Virus record (IMG/VR): IMGVR_UViG_3300035670_000794
Location: 1 to 33,652 of that record
Strand: one strand, 5' to 3'
DNA from: a virus
DNA: 33,652 nt
The translations under genes and the position numbers were made by a program. Positions 1-8,533 of this stretch are shown piece after piece; position 1 is the stretch's first letter; every line of letters begins with the position of its first letter. A model generated the notes under the pieces. The model was given only the letters and a program-made list of their open reading frames with translations. It was not told the DNA's origin and did not search any database.

Positions 1-620
1 ATTACCCAAGAAGCGCACAAGACCTCGTTGCTTTCTGTGCAAGAGTATCGAATCCATCCAATCAGTTCAATACAAAAACCTCAGAAAAACTACTCGCATA
101 CCTTATCGAACACAAACACTGGTCACCCTTTGAAATGGTCTCCGCATGCCTTGAAATCACCACCACAAGAGACATTGCAAGACAAATGCTCAGACACCGA
201 AGTTTCGCATTTCAAGAATTCAGCCAGCGATATGCTGACCCTGTTAAAGAACTCGATTTTGTTCTTAGAGAAGCAAGGTATCAAGACGCCAATAACAGAC
301 AAAATTCTATAGAATTGCCTCCAACATTAGAAGGCGCAAACCTTCAAGAGAAATGGGAATGGGCCCAAAAGAGAGTTATACATGAAGCGAGGGCAGCATA
401 CGAATGGGCCATTAAAAATGGTATTGCAAAAGAAGTTGCACGGTCCGTATTGCCTGAAGGTAACACAATCAGTAAGATGTATATGAATGGTACACTTCGG
501 TCATGGATACATTATGTAGAACTTAGGTCAGCAAACGGTACACAAAAAGAACACATGCAAATCGCATTAGCATGTGCAGAAATTATATCAAAAGTTTTTC
601 CAATCATTAAAACACTATAA
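1..620 (+). CDS. thyX: Flavin-dependent thymidylate synthase ThyX, 5' end cut by window
   Basis: ThyX makes dTMP from dUMP using FAD, NADPH and methylene-tetrahydrofolate, supplying thymidine for phage DNA synthesis. The reading frame is open from base 3 with no start codon, so the N-terminus lies outside the window; about 205 residues are visible. The first visible residues (ARVSNP, then HWSPFEMVS) are typical of the ThyX N-terminal half. The signature RHRSFAFQEFSQRY is encoded at 192-233. The usual motif is RHRxxSxxExSxRY; here Ala replaces the first Ser, while the second Ser and the RY are kept. The C-terminal helix with LRSANGTQKEH also fits. It is followed 14 bases later by nrdA, making one deoxynucleotide operon. 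Family assignment is firm. Confidence 0.95.
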   Translation, partial: YPRSAQDLVAFCARVSNPSNQFNTKTSEKLLAYLIEHKHWSPFEMVSACLEITTTRDIARQMLRHRSFAFQEFSQRYADPVKELDFVLREARYQDANNRQNSIELPPTLEGANLQEKWEWAQKRVIHEARAAYEWAIKNGIAKEVARSVLPEGNTISKMYMNGTLRSWIHYVELRSANGTQKEHMQIALACAEIISKVFPIIKTL

Positions 621-634
621 GAAGAAGAGGTCGT

Positions 635-2431
635 ATGGCAGATATTGTTCACGGCATTAGGGTAGATTTCTCTAGAGATTCCTTATTTGATGAGTTAGGC
701 ATCAAACGATTAGAAGAAAGTTATATGCGAGAAGATGAAAAGTCTCCACAAGAAAGGTTTGCATATGTTTCAAAGATTTTTGGTAGCAATGAAGAACATT
801 CGCAAAGATTATATGAGTATAGTTCTAAGCATTGGCTCAGTTACAGTACTCCTATTCTTTCTTTTGGTAGATCCAAAAGAGGTCTTCCTATCTCTTGTTT
901 TTTACCTTATCTTGATGATTCTGCTGAAGGTCTCGTCAACACGTTATCGGAAGTAAACTGGTTATCTATGTTAGGAGGTGGAATTGGCCTTGGTATTGGT
1001 ATTAGGTCCGCTGATGATAAGTCTACTGGCATTATGCCTCACCTTAGGACTTATGATGCTTCGTCACTTGCTTACAGACAAGGGCGTACTCGCAGAGGTT
1101 CTTACGCTGCTTATTTGGATGTTAGTCATCCTGATATTCTCATGTTTCTTGATATCAGGAAGCCTACTGGTGATCCTAACATGAGAGCATTGAATCTTCA
1201 CCATGGTGTAAATATTACAAATACATTCATGCGTATCATAGAATCATGCATGTTAAATCCAGATGCAAATGATGATTGGCCTTTGATTGATCCACATGAC
1301 AACACCGTTCGTGAGATTGTATCGGCTAAAGAATTATGGCAGAAAATTCTAGAACTTAGAATGCAAACAGGTGAACCTTATATTCATTTCATTGATACAA
1401 GCAATGAAACAATGCCTGATTTTCAAAAGAAATTAGGTCTATCAATCAAACAATCTAATCTATGTAGCGAAATTATATTACCAACTGATAAAGATCGTAC
1501 TGCGGTATGTTGTTTATCTTCAGTGAATTTGGAGTACTATGATGATTGGAAAAATGCCAGACTTTTTCTTCGGGACGTTGCGGAGATGCTTGATAACGTT
1601 CTTCAGTATTTCATTGATCATGCTCCTGACAGCATTTCAAGAGCAGTCTATTCCGCTAGCCGTGAACGGTCTATTGGTGTTGGTGCTCTCGGTTTTCATG
1701 CTTACCTCCAAAAGATACAAGTCCCGTTTGAATCTGCGCTAGCAGTAAGCAAAAACAAACAAATGTTTAAACATATTCGTGAAGGATTAGATCATGCAAA
1801 TATCGAACTCGGAAAAGAAAGAGGCGAGGCTCCTGATGCTACAGGTACAGGTAAGCGTTTTAGCCACATGCTTGCTATTGCTCCTAATGCTTCAAGTTCC
1901 ATTATTATGGGCAATACTAGCCCCTCCATTGAGCCTTATCGTGCTAATGCTTATAGACAAGACACTCTTTCGGGTGCTTTTCTAAACAAGAATAAGTGGT
2001 TAGATAAAATTATTATGGAGAAATGTAATGGCGACTCTAAATTGGATCACAACGAAATCTGGTCAAGTATTATCGCAAACGATGGAAGTGTTCAACATCT
2101 TGAATTCCTTGATGATTGGACAAAAGATGTTTTCAAAACTTCAATGGAAATTGACCAAAGATGGATTGTACAGCATGCCGCTGATCGCCAATCCTATATT
2201 GATCAAGCGCAAAGTCTCAATCTCTTTTTCAGACCAGACTCAAACATCAAGTACATACATGCGGTACACTTTATGGCATGGAAGCAAGGACTCAAAACGC
2301 TTTACTACTGCCGCAGCGAGAAGATTTCGAAAGCTGATAAAGTCTCTAAAAAAGTAGAACGGAAAGTTATTGAAGAATTGGATATGAAAGCATTGGCAAC
2401 CGAAGATGTTTGTTTAGCGTGTGAGGGTTAA
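635..2431 (+). CDS. nrdA: Ribonucleotide reductase class Ia, large (alpha) subunit
   Basis: Reduces ribonucleoside diphosphates to deoxynucleotides with NrdB. At 598 residues it is shorter than E. coli NrdA (761), and the N-terminal ATP-cone is absent: the catalytic part begins almost at once, so dATP overall-activity inhibition is probably lost. By-eye alignment gives redox Cys88 (PISCFLP), thiyl-radical Cys277 within N275-L-C-S-E279, partner Cys292 (VCCLSS), the radical-transfer tyrosine pair at 557-558 (KTLYYC) and a C-terminal CLAC pair (593, 596). All catalytic residues are therefore kept. The start is ATG after AGAAGAGG. The next gene begins 2 bases after the stop. Confidence 0.96.
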   Translation: MADIVHGIRVDFSRDSLFDELGIKRLEESYMREDEKSPQERFAYVSKIFGSNEEHSQRLYEYSSKHWLSYSTPILSFGRSKRGLPISCFLPYLDDSAEGLVNTLSEVNWLSMLGGGIGLGIGIRSADDKSTGIMPHLRTYDASSLAYRQGRTRRGSYAAYLDVSHPDILMFLDIRKPTGDPNMRALNLHHGVNITNTFMRIIESCMLNPDANDDWPLIDPHDNTVREIVSAKELWQKILELRMQTGEPYIHFIDTSNETMPDFQKKLGLSIKQSNLCSEIILPTDKDRTAVCCLSSVNLEYYDDWKNARLFLRDVAEMLDNVLQYFIDHAPDSISRAVYSASRERSIGVGALGFHAYLQKIQVPFESALAVSKNKQMFKHIREGLDHANIELGKERGEAPDATGTGKRFSHMLAIAPNASSSIIMGNTSPSIEPYRANAYRQDTLSGAFLNKNKWLDKIIMEKCNGDSKLDHNEIWSSIIANDGSVQHLEFLDDWTKDVFKTSMEIDQRWIVQHAADRQSYIDQAQSLNLFFRPDSNIKYIHAVHFMAWKQGLKTLYYCRSEKISKADKVSKKVERKVIEELDMKALATEDVCLACEG

Positions 2432-2433
2432 TT

Positions 2434-3090
2434 ATGTCTTTTTTAGTCGCAAACTTACCACCCATTCACTGTTATGTACGAAAAGAATTCCTTTATGATT
2501 TTGAAAAAGGTTATGGTGAATTTGAGCCGTGTATTTGGATCAGTCTGAAGTCTATTCGTGGTCAAGCATTTCGCATAGAAGCATATCTACCAAATTATGG
2601 CGCACTATATGATAAGTTACCTTTGAATGCCTTTGTTTCCACAAATGATTTAAATTTTTTAGATAAACCTGAAGATATGCTTCCATTAGATCACTTGCAA
2701 ATATGGGACTGTTTCAGTTATAATATGACAGTTATTCAAAAGTCATTTTTGAAGAATTTATCTGGAAAGTTCTTGGGTAAAAATAATGTATGGTACTATG
2801 GCAACTATATGTTTACTGTAGATCATGCTTCACCCGATTCCAATATTATTGATACAACATATAGTGAATGGCCAGAAGACCATAAATCATTCAACTTCTT
2901 TGAATTGAAAAATGGCATGTATGCAGCACAACCAAATAATCGCTGTATCTTTTTTGATGCAGCATCTAATCCTAAAGAGTTATTGTTTCCTGATTTTAAA
3001 GTATGTACAAAATTGTATAGAGTTGAGACAAATCCTAAATGGGCTTTAGGCGACACAAACGCAGTTATGTACGGAGATAAAGTAGAATGA
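2434..3090 (+). CDS. Unknown protein encoded between nrdA and nrdB
   Basis: A 218-residue soluble protein I cannot assign to a family. It is rich in aromatic residues, with no signal peptide, membrane segment or obvious catalytic motif. Its start lies 2 bases after the nrdA stop, so it is cotranscribed and probably translationally coupled with the reductase. That position suggests, but does not show, a role linked to nucleotide reduction. The reading is a clean full-length ORF with codon use like its neighbours. Confidence 0.8.
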   Translation: MSFLVANLPPIHCYVRKEFLYDFEKGYGEFEPCIWISLKSIRGQAFRIEAYLPNYGALYDKLPLNAFVSTNDLNFLDKPEDMLPLDHLQIWDCFSYNMTVIQKSFLKNLSGKFLGKNNVWYYGNYMFTVDHASPDSNIIDTTYSEWPEDHKSFNFFELKNGMYAAQPNNRCIFFDAASNPKELLFPDFKVCTKLYRVETNPKWALGDTNAVMYGDKVE

Positions 3091-3131
3091 TGGGTAGATA
3101 AGTATTGGTTTCATTCTGAAGTTTTGTGAAT

Positions 3132-3139
3132 TATAAATA
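3132..3139 (+). promoter_or_regulatory. T4-type late promoter TATAAATA for the GIY-YIG gene
   Basis: Exact match to the T4 late-promoter octamer recognised by gp55-type sigma factors. Counting as in T4, the RNA would start near 3145, right at the AAGGAG of the ribosome site, leaving a leader of about 12 bases before ATG 3157. It lies in a short intergenic gap inside an otherwise early/middle-type operon. Confidence 0.7.
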
Positions 3140-3156
3140 ATAGTAAGGAGAACACT

Positions 3157-3792
3157 ATGACACCATACTATTATGTAATCAAACACAAACCTTCAGGTAA
3201 ACTATATGCCGGGTCTCAATATGGCAAAAATAGTAATCCAGAAAATTTATTAAAAACATATTTTACATCATCTAAACTTGTGAAAGAATTGATTGAAAAA
3301 GATGGCGTAGAATCATTTGAGATAGAATATATTGATTGTAGGCCTGATGCAAGAGAGTATGAACAAAAATTTTTAATGGAACAATATAAAAAACACGGTC
3401 GTCAAAAATTTTTAGATTTGTATTTAAATCGTAATCTATCACCGGGCATTTTGTTGAGTGAAGAAATTATTGAGAAAGCAAACAAAAAAAGAAGAATTAG
3501 CAATTCAATATCAGCAAAAAAATTATTAGAAGAGGGTCGCCACAATTTTCAATTAAATCCTAATCCAAGTTATAAAGAAGAAAATAAGAAAAAAACTTCT
3601 AAAAGAATGAAAGGTAATAATTATGGTTCGTTAAGAAATATGAACGTTGAATTAAAACAAAAATTAGCTGAAAAATCAAAAGGTAATACAAATGTTAGAG
3701 GTACAAAGTGGTGGACCAATGGTTTAGTAAACAAAAGAAGTAGAGAATGTCCTGGCGAAGAATTTGAATTAGGAACAACTAAAGGAATATAA
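3157..3792 (+). CDS. GIY-YIG family endonuclease, probably a free-standing homing endonuclease
   Basis: 211 residues. The N-terminus (YYYVIKHKPSGKLYAGSQYG) matches the GIY-YIG pattern, with YYY for GIY and YAG for YIG; REYEQKFL at about 70 supplies the expected conserved Glu on a helix. The middle is rich in Lys/Asn, and the tail (KWWTNGLVNKRSRECPGEEF) resembles the DNA-contact tail of phage-borne GIY-YIG endonucleases. It separates nrdA from nrdB, genes that are common hosts of phage homing endonucleases. It has its own late promoter at 3132 and a good AAGGAG site. The stop codon abuts the nrdB start. The target is not identifiable here. Confidence 0.82.
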   Translation: MTPYYYVIKHKPSGKLYAGSQYGKNSNPENLLKTYFTSSKLVKELIEKDGVESFEIEYIDCRPDAREYEQKFLMEQYKKHGRQKFLDLYLNRNLSPGILLSEEIIEKANKKRRISNSISAKKLLEEGRHNFQLNPNPSYKEENKKKTSKRMKGNNYGSLRNMNVELKQKLAEKSKGNTNVRGTKWWTNGLVNKRSRECPGEEFELGTTKGI

Positions 3793-4782
3793 ATGGTAAA
3801 GAAAAAATATAAGTTAACGGATGAAAGAAGTTATTTCAAACCTTTCACATATCCTTGGGCTTACGAGTATTGGCTAAAGCACGAGCAAGCACATTGGTTA
3901 CACACAGAATGTCCTATGATTGAAGACGTAAAAGATTGGAAGAACAAACTCACTGATGACGAAAAGAAATTTCTTACACATATCTTCCGATTCTTTACAC
4001 AAGGCGATATTGACGTTGCTGGCGGTTACGTAAAAAATTATCTACCATATTTTCCGCAACCAGAAATTCGCATGATGTTAGCAGGCTTTGCTGGTCGTGA
4101 AGCGTTACACATTGCAGCATATTCGCATTTGATTGAATCATTAGGTATGCCAGAAACAACATACTCTGAATTCAATGCATATGCGGAGATGCGTGAAAAG
4201 CATGATTACATTATGACATTAAGTTCACAGAATAGTACCAAACAATCTACTGCTGAACACATTGCAGCATTCTCAGCATTCACTGAAGGTATGCAGTTGT
4301 TTAGCTCATTTATTATGTTATTGAATTTTCCAAGACACGGTAAGATGAAAGGCATGGGTCAGATTGTTACATGGTCAATTGTTGATGAAACAATGCACGC
4401 CGAAGCAATGATTAAGTTATTCCGTACATACATAGAAGAAAACAGAGAGATATGGAATGACGATCTTAAATCTAGAATTTATACCATTGCAACTAAGATG
4501 GTTGATTTGGAAGATAAGTTTATTGATTTGGCATTTGGCATGGTACGTGTGGCTGACTTGGACGCTGCTGACGTTAAACAGTATATCCGCTATATTACTG
4601 ACCGTCGCCTTATTAGCTTGGGTCTTAAAGGAATCATGAAAGTCAAAAAGAATCCTCTGCCCTGGGTTGAAGAAATGATTAATGCACCAACACATACCAA
4701 CTTCTTTGAGAACCGTGCAACCGATTACGCAAAAGGTGCTCTCAGTGGTAATTGGGATGAAGTATGGGCAAGGGCTGCGTAA
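3793..4782 (+). CDS. nrdB: Ribonucleotide reductase class Ia, small (beta) subunit
   Basis: 329-residue diiron protein that holds the radical for NrdA. Ligands read by eye: Asp72 (FTQGD), Glu103 and His106 with the radical tyrosine Tyr110 (GREALHIAAY), Glu165 (FTEGMQ), Glu199 and His202 (DETMHAE). The tyrosine is present, so this looks like a tyrosyl-radical class Ia enzyme. The C-terminus ends NWDEVWARAA rather than in the acidic tail of E. coli NrdB, so docking to NrdA may differ. Start ATG directly follows the stop of the GIY-YIG gene. Confidence 0.95.
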   Translation: MVKKKYKLTDERSYFKPFTYPWAYEYWLKHEQAHWLHTECPMIEDVKDWKNKLTDDEKKFLTHIFRFFTQGDIDVAGGYVKNYLPYFPQPEIRMMLAGFAGREALHIAAYSHLIESLGMPETTYSEFNAYAEMREKHDYIMTLSSQNSTKQSTAEHIAAFSAFTEGMQLFSSFIMLLNFPRHGKMKGMGQIVTWSIVDETMHAEAMIKLFRTYIEENREIWNDDLKSRIYTIATKMVDLEDKFIDLAFGMVRVADLDAADVKQYIRYITDRRLISLGLKGIMKVKKNPLPWVEEMINAPTHTNFFENRATDYAKGALSGNWDEVWARAA

Positions 4783-4794
4783 AAGGAGAGAGTT

Positions 4795-4992
4795 ATGCCG
4801 ATGTATAAGTTTTATTGTAGTGTAGGATGCGAAAGTGATGGTGAGATATACATGGACGATGAGCCTGCATTCTGCCCATCATGTGGTATAAGATTTGATA
4901 CAGATGATGTCAGCGAAGGCGAAGATGATGATTGGGACGATGATCCTGAAAATTGGGATGAAGACGAAGGAGAACCTTGGAATAAAAGATGA
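4795..4992 (+). CDS. Small zinc-ribbon protein with acidic tail
   Basis: 65 residues. Two cysteine pairs (FYCSVGC and FCPSCG) form a likely zinc ribbon, followed by a tail almost entirely Asp/Glu with Trp. A clear AAAGGAGAG lies before the ATG. The stop overlaps the start of the RuvC-like gene by 4 bases (ATGA), so the two are coupled. Small ribbons of this kind often bind nucleic acid or protein partners; the exact role is unknown. Confidence 0.8.
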   Translation: MPMYKFYCSVGCESDGEIYMDDEPAFCPSCGIRFDTDDVSEGEDDDWDDDPENWDEDEGEPWNKR

Positions 4993-5534
4993 TTGCTGGT
5001 TTAGATTATTCCATGACAAGCCCCGCAATATGCTTGTCAAATTTTGATTTTAAATATGAAAATTGTATCTTTTCATATCTAACCACATCTAAAAAATATG
5101 ATGTTCAATTTGATAACATTAAAGGTAAACATTTAGATTATTCACATTCCATTCAGCGTTATGATTTGATATCAGTTTACTTTTTAGATATGATGCTTGA
5201 CTACGGTGTCCAAACATGTTATATTGAAGGATACTCTATGGGATCAAAGGGGCGTGTGTTTGACATAGCAGAGAATACTGGTATATTTAAACACAGTGCA
5301 TGGAGATTTGGTATTGATGTGATTACTGTAGCACCAACAGCAATCAAAAAGTTTGCAACTGGTAAAGGTAATGCAAACAAAGAAAAAATGCAAGAGTCGT
5401 TTATTCATGAAACTGGTATAAATTTGAAAGAAAAATTGAACATGACAGAAAAACAATGGAATCCATCTTCAGACATAATTGATGCATACTATGTTTGTAA
5501 GTATGCTATACATGAGGAAAACAAGAATGCCTGA
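4989..5534 (+). CDS. RuvC-like Holliday-junction resolvase family nuclease
   Basis: 181 residues with the RNase H-fold acidic residues of RuvC-type nucleases: Asp6 in MIAGLDYSMTSP, Glu80 in CYIEGYSMGSKG, and Asp162/Asp165 in PSSDIIDAYYV. The run around 110-135 (VAPTAIKKFATGKGNANKEKM) is the RuvC-like segment that follows the second strand pair. T4 uses an unrelated resolvase (endonuclease VII), so this protein may fill that role here, cutting branched replication intermediates before packaging. It overlaps the preceding gene by 4 bases and the next by 8. Confidence 0.85.
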   Translation: MIAGLDYSMTSPAICLSNFDFKYENCIFSYLTTSKKYDVQFDNIKGKHLDYSHSIQRYDLISVYFLDMMLDYGVQTCYIEGYSMGSKGRVFDIAENTGIFKHSAWRFGIDVITVAPTAIKKFATGKGNANKEKMQESFIHETGINLKEKLNMTEKQWNPSSDIIDAYYVCKYAIHEENKNA

Positions 5535-6156
5535 AAAAATATTTGACTTATTAGACATTAGTAAAGATTCAAAATTTAATTCTAAACCATTAGCGCATCT
5601 TCACACATATTATCTTTCTGGTGAGATTAAAGAACCTGAACACTATGTAGATGTATTTGATAGCATAAGAAATGCAAGCGAAACTGACATCATTCGGATT
5701 CATATCAACTCTTCAGGTGGCCATTTATTTACTGCTATTCAATTCATGCGTATTATGGCAGAATGTCAAGCGCAAATCATTTGTTCAGTAGAAGGTGCTT
5801 GCATGTCTGCTGCAACTATGATATTCTTATCAGGTACGGGCTTTGAAATCTCGGAACATTCAATGTTTATGTTTCATAACTATTCAAGCATTGTTGTAGG
5901 TAAAGGTGGTGAAATGTATGATAACATTCTCCATGAAAGAAAATGGTCAGATAGAATCATGCGTAAAGTCTATGATGGATTTTTGACTGAAGAAGAAATC
6001 AAAGCCATTCTAAACAATAAAGACATATGGATGGACGGTGAAGAAGTTATGAAACGATTGAAAGCAAAGCAACTTAAGAAAATGGAAAAGCCGGCAGCAA
6101 AGAAACCTGCTGCGAAGAAAGCGAGTAAAGATAATGGAACAAAGTCTAAAAAGTAA
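5527..6156 (+). CDS. ClpP-like serine protease
   Basis: 209 residues from ATG 5527 (GAGG upstream; earlier in-frame ATGs lie inside the RuvC-like gene). ClpP fold signs are INSSGG at 60-65, catalytic Ser94 in GACMSAAT, His117 in MFHNYS and a likely third residue Asp166 in KDIWMD. The tail is a Lys/Ala/Pro-rich string not found in host ClpP, possibly a nucleic-acid or partner tether. Without a neighbouring ClpX or capsid gene I cannot say whether it is a head-maturation protease or a regulatory peptidase. It is embedded in the nucleotide-metabolism operon. Confidence 0.85.
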   Translation: MPEKIFDLLDISKDSKFNSKPLAHLHTYYLSGEIKEPEHYVDVFDSIRNASETDIIRIHINSSGGHLFTAIQFMRIMAECQAQIICSVEGACMSAATMIFLSGTGFEISEHSMFMFHNYSSIVVGKGGEMYDNILHERKWSDRIMRKVYDGFLTEEEIKAILNNKDIWMDGEEVMKRLKAKQLKKMEKPAAKKPAAKKASKDNGTKSKK

Positions 6157-6853
6157 TGGACTATTTGTTGTATCATCAGCCATTCATACTAAGCACGGTG
6201 TATACAATGCCGAAGAAAGATTAGACCAACTCATTAAAACTTGTGAATCAATTCATGAGAGAACAACATGTGACATTGTTGTGGTTGATGGCGGTGAAAG
6301 ATTTCTTTCGGTAGAAGAACAGACGAAACTTCAGCCTATTGTAAGTCATTTTTATAGTTATTATGACACACCTCTTGTCAAAGAAATGCAAAGTATTAAA
6401 ATTCAAGACATTGTAAAAAATGTCATTGAAGTTTTTATGTTTGGATCATTCTTTCATAGTGAAATTGCTAGGATTAAAAATTACGGAAGAGTCTTTAAGA
6501 TGAGTGGTAGATATACATTGACAAATGAATTTGATTATAATTTTCATCTCAATCAAAGAAATCACATTGTCATTCGTGGACCATACACATCACAATTTCC
6601 ATCTGAAATGACAGGCGGTATCAGTCTTCAGTATATGAGTAGATTATGGAGTTTTGACGCTGCGTTGATTGAATATATGTCTGAAGTTTATAAGCATATG
6701 TTAAAAAATATGATAAATGTAATCAACGATGGAGGTTATATTGACATTGAGCATTCACTGTTCAAATTTCTAGATCCTAAACTAGTTATCAATCCACAAA
6801 AAATTGGTGTGATTGGAAATCTAGCACCAAACGGAGCAACTGTATCAGAATGA
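6134..6853 (+). CDS. Unknown protein, possibly glycosyltransferase-like
   Basis: 239 residues, beginning inside the tail of the protease gene. CDIVVVDGG at about 45 and the later GRVFKMSGRYTLTNEFD recall GT-A glycosyltransferase folds seen in phages, but I see no firm DxD-centred motif, so the assignment is tentative. It overlaps the next gene by 4 bases (ATGA). The pair 6134/6850 are likely to work together, perhaps on a glycan or surface modification. Confidence 0.75.
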   Translation: MEQSLKSNGLFVVSSAIHTKHGVYNAEERLDQLIKTCESIHERTTCDIVVVDGGERFLSVEEQTKLQPIVSHFYSYYDTPLVKEMQSIKIQDIVKNVIEVFMFGSFFHSEIARIKNYGRVFKMSGRYTLTNEFDYNFHLNQRNHIVIRGPYTSQFPSEMTGGISLQYMSRLWSFDAALIEYMSEVYKHMLKNMINVINDGGYIDIEHSLFKFLDPKLVINPQKIGVIGNLAPNGATVSE

Positions 6854-7656
6854 ATCCAACACTATACCAAATATGCTTTGAGAAGGATCAAATATCACAA
6901 GTCAAAGCACCAATGATACCATTTGACAATACATCAAATGAACACCCTGAACTCAGAGAGTATCATTCATTCAAAAAAATCATTGATGGCCAACATGCAA
7001 CTGAACTCTATGGTGTCTTTGGTCCACGTGCTGAAGAAAAATTGAGATATAGTGGAAAAGAAATCTACGACGAGATTGTTGCAAATCCAAGCAAAGATTT
7101 TTATCTATTCAATCATGCTAGAATTCAGAGCGTTGTATTTTTAAATGTCTGGGAGCAAGGTGAATACTTTCATCCAGGCATCAAAAAGATTATGCGATAT
7201 GTACTAGATAAAAATGGTTATGATTATACAGTGATAGATTCTATCATGACTGAACAGCATATGTGTTTCTGTAGTTATTTCGTAGCAACAAAGACCGCAT
7301 GGATTGAATACATGAGATTCGTTGATGATATTAAGCATACACTCAATGCATTACCAGATGAACTTGCGACAATCTATCACGGCAGCGCAAACTATGCAAG
7401 AGACTCCTCTTTAGGCATGTTTCCATTTATTGTTGAGAGATTGCTCTCCACATATCTTAAATTAAATCCTTATAACGTTCATGTAAAGCCGTATAATTAT
7501 TCTCTGTACACTGAAGATTCTAGATTTATTAACCATTTCAATACACTACATAGATTGAAAGAGTCAGGTGTTTCTGACATAGACTCTTTTGACTCATGGC
7601 ACTATCTAAGGAACGAAACTTTGGTTAAATATCCACAATTACTTCATTTGGATTAA
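6850..7656 (+). CDS. Unknown protein, partner of the preceding gene
   Basis: 268 residues, soluble, rich in Tyr/His/Phe. ELYGVFGPRAEEKLRYSGKE and the stretch NVWEQGEYFHPGIK resemble segments I associate with sugar-transfer or polysaccharide-related proteins of phages and bacteria, but I cannot name the family with confidence. ATGA overlap with 6134-6853 implies coupled translation. It is the last gene of the nucleotide-metabolism run. Confidence 0.75.
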   Translation: MNPTLYQICFEKDQISQVKAPMIPFDNTSNEHPELREYHSFKKIIDGQHATELYGVFGPRAEEKLRYSGKEIYDEIVANPSKDFYLFNHARIQSVVFLNVWEQGEYFHPGIKKIMRYVLDKNGYDYTVIDSIMTEQHMCFCSYFVATKTAWIEYMRFVDDIKHTLNALPDELATIYHGSANYARDSSLGMFPFIVERLLSTYLKLNPYNVHVKPYNYSLYTEDSRFINHFNTLHRLKESGVSDIDSFDSWHYLRNETLVKYPQLLHLD

Positions 7657-7657
7657 T

Positions 7658-7798
7658 ATGAGAAATTCTGGTAGAGGTATGTTTTTCATCCTTCTAATCT
7701 TAGCAAGTATCATTTCAACAACACAAGTCTTGACAGTAGAGGCTTTCCATGATAAAGTACAGAGTGTAGCAAATGCATCAGCCATTTCACGACGATGA
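7658..7798 (+). CDS. Small single-span membrane protein
   Basis: 46 residues: MRNSGRG followed by a hydrophobic span (MFFILLILASIIS) and a short polar tail. It starts one base after the stop of the upstream gene and overlaps the next small ORF by 26 bases. Unknown role; the length makes the call moderate. Confidence 0.5.
   Translation: MRNSGRGMFFILLILASIISTTQVLTVEAFHDKVQSVANASAISRR
7730..7758 (+). promoter_or_regulatory. Possible sigma70-type promoter before the lone tRNA
   Basis: TTGACA, 17 bases, TAAAGT, inside the small membrane-protein ORF. The predicted RNA start is near 7765, just before ATG 7773, so it could serve the 58-residue gene and the tRNA at 7950. The -10 matches only four of six bases; could be chance. 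Confidence 0.3.
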
Positions 7799-7949
7799 AT
7801 TTTTAAAAAATCTTGACACACTATCTCAAAATGAATTAAGATTGATGTGGGTAAATTTAAGTTTAAAATTACTTGAAGAGATTGATGTAATGGTAGAAAT
7901 TGATGGTGTAAAAGAAGCAGCAGATTATTTAAATAGATTTTTTGAATAA
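7773..7949 (+). CDS. Small acidic unknown protein
   Basis: 58 residues (MHQPFHDDEFLKNL...), mostly helical by composition, acidic, no membrane segment. The stop codon TAA is immediately followed by the first base of the tRNA at 7950, so message and tRNA are probably on one transcript and must be separated by processing. No strong ribosome site is seen. Confidence 0.55.
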   Translation: MHQPFHDDEFLKNLDTLSQNELRLMWVNLSLKLLEEIDVMVEIDGVKEAADYLNRFFE

Positions 7950-8027
7950 GCCCCTTTAGCTCATGGTTAGGAGAGCAACGGTCTCATAAACCGCTGGTGC
8001 CAGGTGCGACCCCTGGAGGGGGTACCA
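7950..8027 (+). tRNA. tRNA with CAT anticodon (Met or Ile2)
   Basis: Cloverleaf with 7-bp acceptor GCCCCTT/AGGGGGT, D stem GCTC/GAGC, anticodon loop CTCATAA, T stem CCAGG/CCTGG and encoded CCA. The T-loop reads TGCGACC instead of the usual TTCGANN. CAT can read Met, or Ile AUA if lysidine-modified; this cannot be told here. It stands 17 kb from the main tRNA cluster. Confidence 0.85.
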
Positions 8028-8046
8028 AATACTTTATGGAGTTAAC

Positions 8047-8346
8047 ATGTCTAAAGATACTGAATTTGTTTTAGTTGAAACTGTGTCAATGTTTAGAATG
8101 CGTTATATGATTGAAGTTCCGAGAGGTAAACCAGAATATGCTCTACAAGATGTAGCAATGGAAGAAGCCAAAGAATTCAGTCAGATACACTTAGGTGAAA
8201 CAGTTGTAAGTCACAGAAAAGTTAAATCAAAAAAGATTCTTGAAATGATTGACAATGATAACGATTATTGCAAATCTTGGTCACCAGAGAAAAAACTTCA
8301 AGCGTTCGTGAATTTTATGGAGACTAAAAATGAACAAACTAACTGA
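8047..8346 (+). CDS. Unknown 99-residue protein
   Basis: 99 residues, mixed charge, no signal peptide or membrane segment. N-terminal half looks beta-rich (EFVLVETVSMFRMRYMIEV), the rest helical (ALQDVAMEEAKEFSQIHLGE). GGAG lies 7 bases before the ATG, 19 bases after the tRNA. It overlaps the next gene by 17 bases. Family not recognised beyond a phage-type small protein. Confidence 0.75.
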   Translation: MSKDTEFVLVETVSMFRMRYMIEVPRGKPEYALQDVAMEEAKEFSQIHLGETVVSHRKVKSKKILEMIDNDNDYCKSWSPEKKLQAFVNFMETKNEQTN

Positions 8347-8533
8347 ATTTAAAATGGGTGACGTTGAAGATCCGCATCTTTATGCACAGTTACACATACA
8401 AAAGTTAAAGGGCGATGGTACAATACCAGATTTTGATACATACAATATCTATTACAAACTCAGTGCGTCAGACTATCATTGGCACGTAGATGTTTTTCAA
8501 GAGGAGAAAGAAAATGCATGTAACATTGGATGA
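8330..8533 (+). CDS. Unknown 67-residue protein
   Basis: 67 residues (MNKLTEFKMGDVEDP...), overlapping both neighbours, which is the usual packing here. No motif recognised. The start is ATG 8330 inside the end of the previous gene. Confidence 0.65.
   Translation: MNKLTEFKMGDVEDPHLYAQLHIQKLKGDGTIPDFDTYNIYYKLSASDYHWHVDVFQEEKENACNIG

Noticed and set aside
28-312. 94-residue ORF at the left end
   Set aside because: The overlapping frame encodes the ThyX N-terminal motifs, which decides in favour of thyX.
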